In this document: positions 34,814 to 44,965 of the stretch, piece by piece
Position numbering within the stretch: position 1 is the stretch's first letter
Layout of the letters: each line of letters starts with the position of its first letter
Assembly: GCA_029532415.1 (NCBI GenBank)
Contig: JAQOTA010000050.1
Coordinates: 5,456,001 to 5,520,000 of the forward strand
Length of the DNA: 64,000 nt
Reading direction: 5' to 3'
DNA from: Marasmius tenuissimus
Lineage: Eukaryota; Basidiomycota; Agaricomycetes; Agaricales; Marasmiaceae
Notes under the pieces: model-generated
Databases searched by the model: none
Seen by the model: only the letters and a program-made list of their open reading frames with translations
Told to the model about the DNA's origin: nothing
Position numbers and translations under genes: made by a program

Positions 34814-37800
34814 CTACAAATACAACTTGTTCTTGTTCTCCTGTCTAATTTTATCTAATTGTTGTCGTGCATGCAAGCGTAGTGTCTGGTCATCTTTCAC
34901 AATAGCAAGGCTAGACTCGTGCAGAAGCAACTCCTCCTCAGAAATTTTGCACGTGCTAGCTATCACATCTACGTTGACCACCACACGCACGATCAGGCGC
35001 GCGTGGTCCTCGCTCTGCTCCTCAGAGACATATCGCTGTCCAACCCGATATACTAGTTTGCCAAGGTGGTCCCCTTCTATCACGATCATCATGCGAGCCT
35101 CTGTTCGGAGTTTTGGCCGATCGGAAGACTTGTCAAGCTCAGCCAACTCCATGGGACAGGCAGATACTCGTCTCTGCACGCGGGGCGGGTAGTAGACAAT
35201 TTTATGAGGCCTGTCTTCCCCATCGTATTCGAGCTGAACGTATCGGTCCCTGGCCTTGAAGCGCCCCGAAGAGATGTCGACAAGTACTTTCATTCCCTGG
35301 AGACCGCTGACGATGGTGGGGGAGATTAACCAATCGACTCGGAACTTGACTGTGCTCTCCAGGTCCCAAGCCGAGCCAATATCCGGAGCGTCAACATCTT
35401 CGCCGGGCGGTGGGGTCCCACCATTGCTTGGGGCTACCAAGCGCCGTTCTGCTTCTTCTCGCATTCGTTGCTCCCTCTCCATCTCTTGCAATCGCTTGTT
35501 TTCCTCCCTATCCTTCAACTCCCTTTCTTCCTTATCGCTATATAGCTCAAAGTAGAAAGGTCGAAACTGCTGCTTCCAGAAGGAATCTTCAGCCAATGGC
35601 CTAACTTGGTTGAGGAATCGGCCCGAGCTGCCGGAATTTAGCATTCTCTCATTTGGATACTAATCGAAGGAACAACTTACTCCAGATCTCGTACGTTGTT
35701 ATAATCAACGGCGATATTGCCTGTGCGCTGTCGGCGAGTGTCCGATTCAACATTGATGATCAGACCGCTGACATTGTTGGTCTTGTTGGGCCTACCAATT
35801 GGGGCTTCACCCGCCACATGAACCGATCTCACAACTCCGGAGTCCTTCGACCCGCTCTTGTGTTTGATTATCCTCACCCGCGTCCCTATCCAAGGATTTC
35901 GCTCAGTCTGCCTATGCTGAACCAGTTTCGGCGTCTGAGGACACAGTCCCACGTTGGCCAGTACCCCATCTGGCGCTGCAGCCACTCCAAAGGTCCTCGT
36001 GAGTTGCCGTGGGGCCTGGTTCACCGTAGAGCCACAAGGTCTGTACGGGCGCAAGAAGTTCACCGTGGTTGTGATCATCTTTACAATTCTACTGAGCAAC
36101 ACTTTCGAAATAAGTGGAATCGTGCTACTCACATGGGGTTCCAGTTGTGACATTGGCCGGTCAGGCTCCAAAGGGTCGTTAACCATGACCACGGCGTTCC
36201 AATCTTCTGTTACATTGAATATCCATCCATTGGCACCTTTTTCAATTCCATCGATGACTTCCACTTCATCTCCTGGTCTAAGAGACCGCCGAATGTGGTG
36301 TTGCGACACGCTGACCACCATTCCCTCTTCTTCTTTAGGGTCTGATGTCTGCAACCTGAGCGGCTGGAATTCGAACGCCGACGTTTCATCCCTGACCACT
36401 GCTGGTACCTCGGGCGAATTTGTCGCTTGGTGTACTAACCCCAGAAGGTCATCCAACCTGACTTTGCACATCGAGCCCAAAACCGACACAATGGATCCTT
36501 CACACCCGTGACTTTCATCGGGGTAGTGCTTGAGGAAGGAAATCGTCATTGTCAGAAACTTTTTCGGCTGCGGTTCTGGTGTGACATGAGGTTTAACGAT
36601 GAATACGCGATCACCGATGGTGAAATCCCATCCTCTCGGTGGTGGGAGATCTGAAAGGGAATCATAGAGCTGTTGATTCTGAAACTGGCTGACGTGGAAA
36701 CAGACTCCGGCGTGGAAAGCAATACTGTCCGCCTTAGAGAGGCGTGAGTTCTTGACCCATATAGATTCCAACATGTCCTGAAACTCGCGTTTCTGGAACA
36801 CGAGGTAAGCCTCGGGACACATTTCCCAGTCCTGGCACGGTCTGCAGTGTCCTTCCACATTCGGGACTTCGGGGTCCTTGGGCGTCTTGCATCTGTGTGT
36901 TCGGCAATGAGGGACTAAATCGGCCTTCCACTTCCATCCTGCGGCGAGCCATTCTTTGTAGTGGAATGGTCGTAGGTAGAAGTCCTCGTGATTGGGATTT
37001 AACCGGTCCTCACTCGAGTACTCAAGTGCTCGGTCGTTGAAATGTGATTGGTCCACTTTGAGACGCCAATGGTAAGGAATTCTCGGGGGAACCAGAAGGC
37101 GTGCGCGGGATACGGACATCAGATCGTCCCGATCTACGTCTACTACGAGGCCAACATCACCCCGATACTTGGCGTGGCGCCCTATCTGGACAAAGTCGCC
37201 TGGTAGGACCCCCCTACCTGTCATATGGAGAGTTTGAGCCCATTCATCACGCTCCACAAATTCCACTGCAGGCAGGGAGTCTTTGACACCCGGATGGAAC
37301 CGAACAGGGTAGCCACCAGGATATCAGGAAGGGTACAGTAGACCAGGGGTGCTGTGGAAGATTTCCCGTAGAACCGGATCTCTAACATTCCAGCTTGTAA
37401 CCTCAACGTAGATGTGACCGGTTTTCTTGCCCATGAACGCCGAACGAATCAAGGAGCTCAGCAGTACTTTTCCCTCACACTTCGAGCTCTCTAGATTTCC
37501 AGAATTAGGGTCTGATTTTGGTGTGTCTTCTGCAACGGCACGTTGTATGAGATACATGATTGCAGGAAGTTCACAGCCCGGCTGTCGCACTGTTTAGATA
37601 TGAAAGATCTGCCCAATAAGTGGGGATAACATACCTCGCACTTGACCCGATACAGGGCCGTGTCTGCCTCCGCGAATAACTTGAACATGGCATTTTCTAG
37701 AGGACTTTCCGGATCGAATGAAGGCTCATGTTGTGAATGCCCAGCTTCCTCATCTGGACTATCGTCTGAGTTTTCCCCGACCGTTTCATTCTGGTTCCCT

Positions 37801-38171
37801 GCATTGTTACTATTTTGGGGCCGGGGACCTTCAACGCGTGCGATCAATCCGTCAAAAATCTGAGGTGCTCCGCCCCTAGAGCCTGAATAAGAGATATCAG
37901 AAAGAGTGCGAATGCTAAAACGTCAGAACGTACCTAAACGACGCGTTTCTATCCTTGGCAAAGACGATCTGTCTCTTCTCGCTATTCTGTCGCCCTCTCC
38001 TCCATCTTTCTCATCGTTCATACCCTGCTCTTCATCATCATCAAAGTCTTCTTCATCGTCATCTATACCCGCTTCGTCGTCAATCCATCTGTTTCGAACT
38101 ACTCTTCTCCGCTTGGTGTGCTCTGTCTCCATAGCTTGTCTTGACGTGGACGCCCCAATGCTCGTTGCCAT
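34814..38171 (-). CDS. Spt5-like transcription elongation factor paralogue (NGN plus KOW motifs)
   Basis: About 1,040 residues over five or more exons, close to the length of true Spt5. Order: basic and acidic N-terminus (RRRVVRNRWIDDEA, then Asp/Glu runs), as in Spt5. An NGN-like domain follows (YRVKCEPGCELPAIMYL after splicing at 37580, then SLIRSAFMGKKTGHIYVEV). KOW-type segments come next: LPGDFVQIGRHAKYRGDVGL, LRPGDEVEVIDGIEKGANGW, WIGTRVRIIKHKSGSKDSG and SGLIINVESD. A charged helix ends the protein. Spt5 pairs with Spt4 and binds RNA polymerase II; whether this copy does so is inference. After STPGLLYPS there is an in-frame TGA (37324-37326). It can be removed by a possible 63 nt GT-AG intron that keeps frame, or it may be a real nonsense codon. 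The gene lies inside the KDZ element, beside the 30676-34658 gene on the same strand. Confidence 0.75.
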
Positions 38172-38458
38172 GTTGCACGTTGTGTCTGTAGGAGAGTCAG
38201 CCTCATGTTTTACTGGGGATATTTTTATTGAGACGGACGCCGCGTAGCAGCATGACCCCCTTTCACGTCTTTCTCCCTTTCTTTTCTCTACTTGAATTGT
38301 TTCAATAATTTGACTTACGATGTTATCTTACTCGAGAACTGATTAAGAGAATTTATTTATCATGAAACTCATACAACTACTACGATAGACTTGGACGATG
38401 GCCAGTCAGATCTTGATGGAGAGACGACAAGAGGGAAGCCGTGGGAGAACAATCCCTG

Positions 38459-38540
38459 CAAAAGATAACGGGCAATCAACGGAAAGCACCATGTGATGAG
38501 CATCACATGGTGCTTTCTGTTGATGGCCCGTTATCTTTTG
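38459..38540. repeat. 82 bp near-perfect palindrome
   Basis: Two 40 nt arms (38459-38498 and 38501-38540) differ at only two positions and are separated by 2 nt, so the segment can form a very stable hairpin or cruciform. It lies in the gap between the start of the Spt5-like gene and the KDZ remnant, with no gene visible at 38172-39262. It could be a small inserted inverted repeat, a deletion scar or a silencing trigger; sequence alone does not decide. Confidence 0.85.
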
Positions 38541-39262
38541 TGACTCATTGCACGGCCACGGTTCCTTTCTTTCCTTCTTACCACCACGACATGTGGACCC
38601 ACTCAACCCCATCCGTATGTAAATCGCTAGGTACCCTGTAGTATAGTCATCAAGTATCTCCTTACAGTAGACGTATCGTTTAATGAATTTTTTTACTCTT
38701 GAAACAGATTGATGCACAACGAAGTAAAGACCCCGAAGTGCCAATACCTTACCAATACCGCGAAATACGAGTGCGAAGCCCACCAATGGATCGGTCAGTT
38801 ATCCGCAGGTAGGGCAGGCCACGCAGGAGTGGCAATGGGTTCTGGCTCCATGTCATTCCCTGCTCGTAAGAGATCGCACAACCACTGGTACTCCAGGCTC
38901 CATTGAGGATGGCCAAGCTTCTCCATGTCGGGAAAAACTCTCAGAATGAAATCTTCTCCTCATGAGGATCCCGTAAACACCAACTGTTGGTAGTCGTTAT
39001 TAACGGTAGATATACGAATATGAAAAGTTCCTCTATCATCGTACTTCAGATTATGAACCCTTCGCGAAAGTCTCGGTCAAGTGTTTGTGGTTGAGATTTA
39101 TCTTCATTGTGCCATCGTTTGTCGACGAGATGCTGCCTATGTAACGGTCTTTGCGCTTGTGAGCTGGCAGTATAGTGGAGGATGTAAGGAGTAACAGTCG
39201 GGAAAACTGACCTCCAGCTCGGCATTGCCATGATAGCTTGGGTACTCATCATCTTTACCATC

Positions 39263-40744
39263 TAGTACCATCATCGCGTCTACACGCTGGATATCCAGAT
39301 CAATTACTTAGACAAGCAAAATCTGGAACAACTGGGACAATGGATTGCTCACAAGGACCACCAAGCGCGAGTGAAGCTACAGGAGGCAGAGTACCAGCTG
39401 AAGACATGCGGGGTCATGGAGAACGTATTGCGGAAAGAATGGACGGATCAGGTAGCGGACCAGACAAAACCCCTCCCCGGTACGAGTTGATCTCCGGTCT
39501 CCGGTCTCCTTGTGATTACTTACGATGATGTCAGCTCAATCGAAGAAGAAAGGCAGAAAGGCCGTTGAAGAAGTGGTTCGACTTAGACAAGCTGCGCACG
39601 AATTGGAACAAACTTCCTCTCGTCTCACTCAATCTCTGGCCAACCTACAAAACGATGACTACGACCACTTGGACACTATGGAACGCCTGGCTAAGTGCAG
39701 GGAGGATATCAAGCGTGCGAACCAAACCCTTCGTCAGAAGGAGAAGCTGCTGGGAGTGAAGGAAAAGGAGGAGGTACGGCACCTTCTGGAAAGTCCCTAC
39801 CTGAGGGCGAGGATGAACGCCCTCGCCCTCAAGACGCGGCTGATGCAGAAGCTTCGTTCGAGAAAGTTTGAAAGAGACCGCATTGAACGTTCCTTCCGAA
39901 AAACTCAGGCAGGTAAGCGTGCCTTGCTGATCACGCTGCGTAGCTCAACTAACACTCTACCACCCTACAGAACAACGTGCTCACCATCAAATTGAAGATT
40001 CCGTCAAGAAGAAGGACCCTGGCATTCAACAGATCGCACGTTGGTACAACAAGCTATGTACTGAGATGCAAGGATACATCGCCAAGGGTCAAGCTCCTCA
40101 CAACGCCGTGGCTCCAAAGGAGATTGTACTGGAAGGACTCTTCAGCCTCGACATTGACGACGACATTTGGCAAGATATAGGCCTCTCCGATCGAGCAGAA
40201 GACGGTCGGCCTCCGCTATGGCTATCGGACGAAAATGTTTGTACTGGCATACGGTATCTGCTACAAAGAGACTGTTGCGAGGAAGAATTAGAAAGGCTGC
40301 AGGAGGAAAGGGATGCGATGCAGATATGGTTTGGGGAGGAGTGGGACACAGTACTGTTAAGCATTGATCAAAGTGGTACGTCGCGCAAAACGTGATTGAA
40401 CAAGCATGTATTGACGAAATCAATACGAAGATAACGAGGATGAACGCTATATGCTGGAGGGCCGTCAAAACGACCTTGCCAGTCTATGTGCACGGTGGAT
40501 TGAAGACTTACGCCAGGTTGAGGCATCAGTTGGTGTACGAGAATGGGGTCCGTCGGCAAGCGAGCTGGCATACGCAAGCAGTTTAAGGTTGACCGACATC
40601 ATAGAGGAGTTCAACGACATTCGGAACGCATTGGATGACGAGGATGAGCTAGAGATGGACGAGGTAGAAGACGTCGTGGATTCTGGTTTGTACGAGCATC
40701 TCGCCATGCTGGATCTTAGTGATAGGGAATCTGAGACCGACTAG
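39263..40744 (+). pseudogene. KDZ transposase, C-terminal part only
   Basis: Four exons joined by short GT-AG introns give about 430 residues that match the C-terminal third of KDZ transposases. The blocks are YTLDIQINYLDKQNLEQLG, the Lys/Arg/Glu-rich coiled coil (MERLAKCREDIKRANQTL), then ARWYNKLC, LFSLDIDDDIWQDIGL, PPLWLSDENVCTGIRYLL and CEEELERLQEERDAMQIWF. It ends in WGPSASELAYA and an acidic tail. The first exon follows an acceptor-like TTTACCATCTAG, so earlier exons once existed. I see no CxC zinc-binding region or DDE catalytic domain in 38172-39262. The gene is therefore 5'-truncated, and the protein should lack catalysis. Splice sites and the open frame are well kept despite this. 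Confidence 0.8.
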
Positions 40745-41019
40745 ATGTGGGTGCAGTTCATGTCTAATTGTCACGACGTAGTTGGTACAATGCCGTGAAT
40801 TTTCTATGGACTTGTGCGAAATAAACCAAACGATTTCATACGCTACTATCGGGTGCTCTTTGTGTGATATTTCTGTATCTCCTCGGTAAGTGGGAATGTG
40901 CTGGGACCAACCAGCCCAGTGCGTCGCCACGTCAAGCCAATCATGGTATAGTGGCTAGTACGTCCTATTTTCTACGCCATGCCTTTATGTTACGTCTACA
41001 TTGCTGAAGAGAATACGAG

Positions 41020-41565
41020 TCACTCAGTCCCATTCTCCAATGCTGTCGCACTAGCTCCCAGCCTCTCTTCACTGCGTACCGGTCCACCCTCTTCAACAGC
41101 AGCCCTCATTTCTTCTATATGTTTATCATTCCCATCCTCGAGCGCGATCCATAGCTGAAGTCCTGCCCAAATACATTTCAACAGAGACGCATCCCAAGAA
41201 TAAAGAATTTCAGGACACCCGCATTTACTCTAGAAGCACGACAGCGAATCAGTCAAAAGGACGGGGGCATATCAGGGAATGGAACTCACGTTTTCAGTGT
41301 CCCATTGTCGCAATGTGAGTCGATGACCACTGTGCAGGAGATCACCGCGGTGTGGAACGTTGAATGGGCATCGACACACCTCAATGACGTTCGGTGTTGC
41401 TCTGACTGTGAGGGCGAAGAGAACTTCGGAGTCGAGGGTGTGTAATGTGAGCGAGCCATGAGGAACATCTCCTGCAGGGTCATGAAGGTCAAGAACTGCT
41501 GCGAGATTGCTGAGGCAGTTGCCAGTACATTCGAGCTCGAGATGGGTCATCGCGATGAACGTCAA
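41020..41565 (-). CDS. Small Cys-containing hypothetical protein, KDZ element cargo
   Basis: Two exons (41565 to about 41290, and about 41228-41020) with a GTGAGT...TTCTAG intron give about 160 residues without internal stops. The N-terminal part has MTFIAMTHLELECTG and a CRCPFN motif; the second exon begins with SKCGCPEILYSWDASLLKCIW. Four Cys in two C.C pairs could bind metal (inference). A charged tail ends in ATALENGTE. I do not recognise it. Confidence 0.5.
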
Positions 41566-41656
41566 GTTATGGATACCTACTCTGGGTACTCAAGAAGAAT
41601 AAAAACGTGTTTCCTTCATTTGTTGTATGGGCGGCGTATTGGTGAATTATCATCAA

Positions 41657-41753
41657 GCAACTATGGTGCAGCGGTCAGCACGGCGTAGCCAAATTTGTAC
41701 AAGGGCTCTCCAGAATTCCTACGCAGACTCGGGTTCAACTCCCGATAGTTGCG
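41657..41753 (+). tRNA. tRNA-like sequence with a 32 nt anticodon loop (pseudo-tRNA, intron-bearing tRNA or SINE head)
   Basis: The arms fit a tRNA: acceptor GCAACTA/TAGTTGC (7 bp), D stem GTGC/GCAC, anticodon stem GCGTA/TACGC, T stem TCGGG/CCCGA with loop TTCAACT. The A-box (TGGTGCAGCGG) and B-box (GGTTCAACTCC) fit the pol III consensus. The anticodon loop is 32 nt, as if it held an intron of about 25 nt, but no T sits at position 33 in any placement I tried. I assign no amino acid. Confidence 0.5.
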
Positions 41754-42559
41754 TTTCACAGCGGCGGTCCATTCGCCTAAGAACTATTTTGTTGAATCAC
41801 GTTCCAAGTCAAAGACAAGTAAGGAACCTATTTCTCATCTTTTACTAGTCCATATTCATATTTTTAACAGAGCTACAAGCGTCCAACGGCCTCTCCGGCG
41901 TTGAATTAAGCGCCTCGAGATCTAGCTTAGCGCCTACAATAAGTAGACGCCAATACCCACCCACCAGATTCTGGTGCCCCAATCGGCGTTGAGGTCTATG
42001 AGTTTGGAACCCAGCCCTAGGACTGTTAGCTGGCATTCAAAACAGGAGGCCCGAGGGTCTGAGCCGGTCCAAGCATGGCTCGAACTTCGGACCGAGGTCC
42101 GGTAGAGTATCCGAGGCCTCGGACTCTGAGGCTGCTATGTCCGAGGCGCCTAATTCCAGTAAGTGGTATTTTACACTGCGCGGTATCAGCTCCGAACTCA
42201 AGTCTTTCTATTAGTATCGACCTTGTTAAATACAATGGGCAGCTACGCTATGCAGTAAGGGTAGGTAGGTACGTATATTAGAAGATATGGCAAACGATAC
42301 GGTACGTTTTGTCGACAGTTCTGCAAAGGGAATACAACAAGCAAATACAGTACGCAGACTTTGGAGTCCATCGAGAATATAACAAGAAAATCTACAAGTA
42401 CAATACGCGAAACTCGAGGCGCGATGAAATAATACAGCAAGAAAGTTACGAGTATGCTACTTCGACTTAGAAGTCGACGGTGAGAATATACAACAAGAAG
42501 GTAAGTACACTATTAGCTTGGATGAGAACTACTAGACAACAACTCAGAATTTTGTAGGA
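41754..42559. other. Non-coding stretch inside the KDZ element
   Basis: No supportable gene. There is a 14 bp perfect palindrome TCCGAGGCCTCGGA near 42109, in a GGTCCG/CCGAGG-rich area (42080-42150). Several short direct repeats of TACAAGAAA/TACAACAAG type occur at 42330-42500. Nothing else stands out. Confidence 0.35.
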
Positions 42560-43104
42560 CTATTTGTTGCGGGTATAGGCAAACGAGTTGAAGAACTCGG
42601 AGAGAACTTGTAAGAGAGTGCCGTTCCGTCGAAACTTCTCTCGGTGGTCCTGGTTGCCTGTGAAGGTAGCAAATATAAAAGACTGAGCGAATAATGAAGG
42701 AGAATTGACTTACATTGGCATGGGGATTGATATTGTGTCCATCCGAGATGGTGGACGACGTCTATATGCATCAAAGGCTCTGAAGGAGGGTTAATCGGAT
42801 ATTCAATAGCTATGAAAAACGTACCGGTTCGATGTGAACAACTCGCGCGAACTACAGCGATGATTCGCTGCCGTGTTGGTCCACATCAGCGACGAATACA
42901 CTGGCAACGCCGCGGAGGGTTGTTGCTCCTTCCGATCTTGAAAATCTGCTCAAGACCTTCCCAGATTTCGAAAAGGTAGATGAAGTCGTTGGGGGTGAGG
43001 ACTGGGGAGAGGATTCCGAGTCGGGCGGCGGGCCATAACGCCTGGAGTTGGGCCCGGGTCCACAATGGAACGAGGAAATTGTTGGGAGGATTGGGGTTCG
43101 ACAT
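42560..43104 (-). pseudogene. GIY-YIG/T5orf172-like gene with one in-frame TGA
   Basis: Exon 1 (43104 to about 42825) has FIYLFEIWEG..QIFKIGRS, which fits the GIY and YIG parts of the GIY-YIG/T5orf172 fold, then PPRRCQC. Read through the TGA at 42886-42888, the same frame continues to SHRT at a GT donor. Two more exons give EPLMHIDVVHHLGW, SPCQCNQDHREKF and a helical tail, ending at 42560. The copy at 53703-54657 has the same order: KVGRT, HQT-E-RLVHL across an intron at the same place, CDDCLRKHQEIF, tail. GIY-YIG proteins are usually DNA endonucleases, but catalytic residues are not certain here. The TGA may be a CGA-to-TGA mutation. The gene reads inward from the right array. Confidence 0.6.
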
Positions 43105-43146
43105 TGAGGGTGAGCGAGAGACGCCTCGAGCGGAGATATAAGAAAT

Positions 43147-43173
43147 GAAAACAAAAACAAAAACAAAAACAAA
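43147..43173. repeat. (AAAAAC)n microsatellite
   Basis: About four to five units of AAAAAC upstream of the GIY-YIG-like gene. The rest of 43105-43840 holds only short open frames without motifs. Confidence 0.8.
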
Positions 43174-43914
43174 AGGAACGAATTAGTGGAGAAAAAACTC
43201 ACCTGATTGGAGTGTCGATTCAAGTGGTTGACGATGGGTAAGAACGCGATGGAAACGAGAAGGGGTAAAGGTTGATGCAATTCCGCGGGCTATCGAGGGA
43301 TTCCAGTGATTCTAAAAGGGAGGGGAGTAAGGAAAAGTCAGTTCTCTACTCGATGAGTGTAGGGAACGAAAATGACCGTGTTCGCAATAGAAAATCGCGA
43401 TGGGCGCCTAAAACCGAAAAACTGGTGAGTAGAGAGGCAAACACCAAGCAGGACCTCGAGAGACGTACCTATCTCGCGGTTTAGCGTTACCTGAAGACCG
43501 ACCTGGAGAAAGAATGGGACAGAAGACCCGAAATAACGAGATAAAACGCACGTAGTTCTGGATGTTGGGTAAGTGAGAAAGCAACGCAAGAACCGTAGAA
43601 TCTGCACCTGTTGGGTCGACGAAACGTGTTCTGGAGGCCAAGGTAGTAGAGAAGTGAGCTCGGAAGACTAGGGATACTGGAGGAAGGGCATACACGATTC
43701 GGTGCTGGATGGAAAGTGGTGGTGGGAGGCAGAGTGCCCAAGGCTAAATATAGCTGTGCAGCCTGAGAAGGAAACGCTGAAAGTCAGCGTCGTCGTCCTG
43801 AAATTAATGAAAATAGTTCAGTTTTCAGGTAGAAAAATTAAACTCAACATAGCGAACATGGACCCACAACTGGACCTACAAGGTATGCATAATTGAGCTT
43901 GCGTAAGGATGAGG

Positions 43915-44174
43915 GGATACCCGGTCCCGCTGAGATAGCGGGGTATCCCCGCTTAGTCTAGCGAGTCGGGGGATACCCGCTTAAGTTGAGAGCATGGGAG
44001 TATACCCGCCTGGCTTGGAGAATCCGGGGATACCCACCCACGTTTGGAGAATGGGGGCATACCCGGACGTTTAGCAGAGTCGGGGGTATACCCGCTCCTA
44101 TAGCAGAGTCGGGGTATACCCGTTCATTTGACAGAGCCGGGGTATACCCGTTCGTTTGGCGAGTCGGGGTATAA
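43915..44174. repeat. Right subterminal array, inverted relative to the left array
   Basis: About ten units of 27-31 bp with GGGGTATACCCG-like cores, tails ending in GAG(A/T)..GG or GAGTC. They are in reverse orientation to the left array. The last unit breaks off at GGGGTATAA, where the copia LTR starts. Confidence 0.85.
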
Positions 44175-44692
44175 TGAGCCAGCATAGTTAAAGTGCATAG
44201 TGGGTATAACGAAGTAAACCTCACATGGGTAATACATAGAGTGTTCTTGTAGTCTTGAGATGCTTGTGAAGAGGTGATAATCGAGTAGATTGTCCTTAGG
44301 CTTAAGGCCTTTCGTCCAGTCTTTTATACATAAGTTTCTGGTACATGTAATGGGTATTACACTAACTGAAACTACTACTAGAAGTAGGTATTCGGCCCTA
44401 AAGGCGTAAAAGACATTAGTACTGTGTAAGTACTTCTACCATGAATGGTAGTATGCTTGGTGAGCATAGTCGTGTTTGCCTCATGTATTGGAGGCTCTAC
44501 TTATGCTATTGGATAGCGACTGTCTATAGTGTCATTTATGATGAAACTATTAGGTACGTAGTGAAATACGTAGACAGAGACGTAGTGCTTGCATGAGGAC
44601 GCAAGTGTTCTAGAGGCGTAGCTCTATAAATAGTGTGACGCGTAAACAACACGTCAACAATGTATCACATGATATTCATCATGTTCAACACT
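44175..44692 (-). repeat. Full 3' LTR, 518 bp, TG...CA
   Basis: On the minus strand it begins TGTTGAAC and ends GGCTCA, with a TATTTATAG TATA-like box (44624-44634). A GAAGGGGAG polypurine tract lies just outside (44693-44701). Repeated ACGTAGTG-like words occur in U3 (44551-44590). Only the R/U5 end (44175-44400) is repeated at 52825-53050. Confidence 0.9.
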
Positions 44693-44965
44693 CCCCTTCA
44701 CTAAGTGCATCATGCAATCATGGAACTAGTGAAATGTTAATCCTAAAGATTGCCTGAACAATTCGAACTTTGTTCTGCCAAGATTCTTCGTAAGAAGATC
44801 AGCAGGTTGCTTAGCAGTTTCAACGAAATAGATTTGAGTCTTTCCGTGTTCCACTGCTTCCCTGATGAAGTGGTATCGATTGTCGATGTGTTTTGTTCTT
44901 TTATCAGTAGCTTCATTGCTGCTGAGAAAGATAGCGCCTTGGTTGTCGCTAACACATGGAACTGA

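Larger units (their letters stand above)
29075..44174. mobile_element. About 15.1 kb KDZ-type DNA transposon with cargo (inferred)
   Basis: The limits are inferred from two arrays in opposite orientation, both made of about 30 bp units with a GGGGTATACCCC-like core. A matching block lies on the inner side of each array (29405-29518 and, reverse-complemented, 43841-43950). That block shares CCCCGCTATCTCAG, TACGCAAGCTCAAT, TTGTAGGTCCAGTTGTGGG and TTCGCTATG in the same order. Inside lie the C-terminal part of a KDZ transposase and at least five other genes. KDZ elements (Kyakuja-Dileera-Zisupton) are large DNA transposons known from agaricomycetes. This copy lacks the N-terminal and catalytic part of its transposase and carries a broken GIY-YIG gene, so it is probably non-autonomous. 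The right outer end is interrupted by a copia insertion, so terminal repeats and the target-site duplication cannot be read. Confidence 0.65.

Noticed and set aside
42852..43280. 142-codon minus-strand frame with a hydrophobic stretch, as a membrane protein
   Set aside because: It overlaps the GIY-YIG-like frame, and its hydrophobic run comes from the (AAAAAC)n repeat read as Phe/Leu.
43958..44224. Open frames across the right array
   Set aside because: Same artefact as on the left: repeat units without stops.
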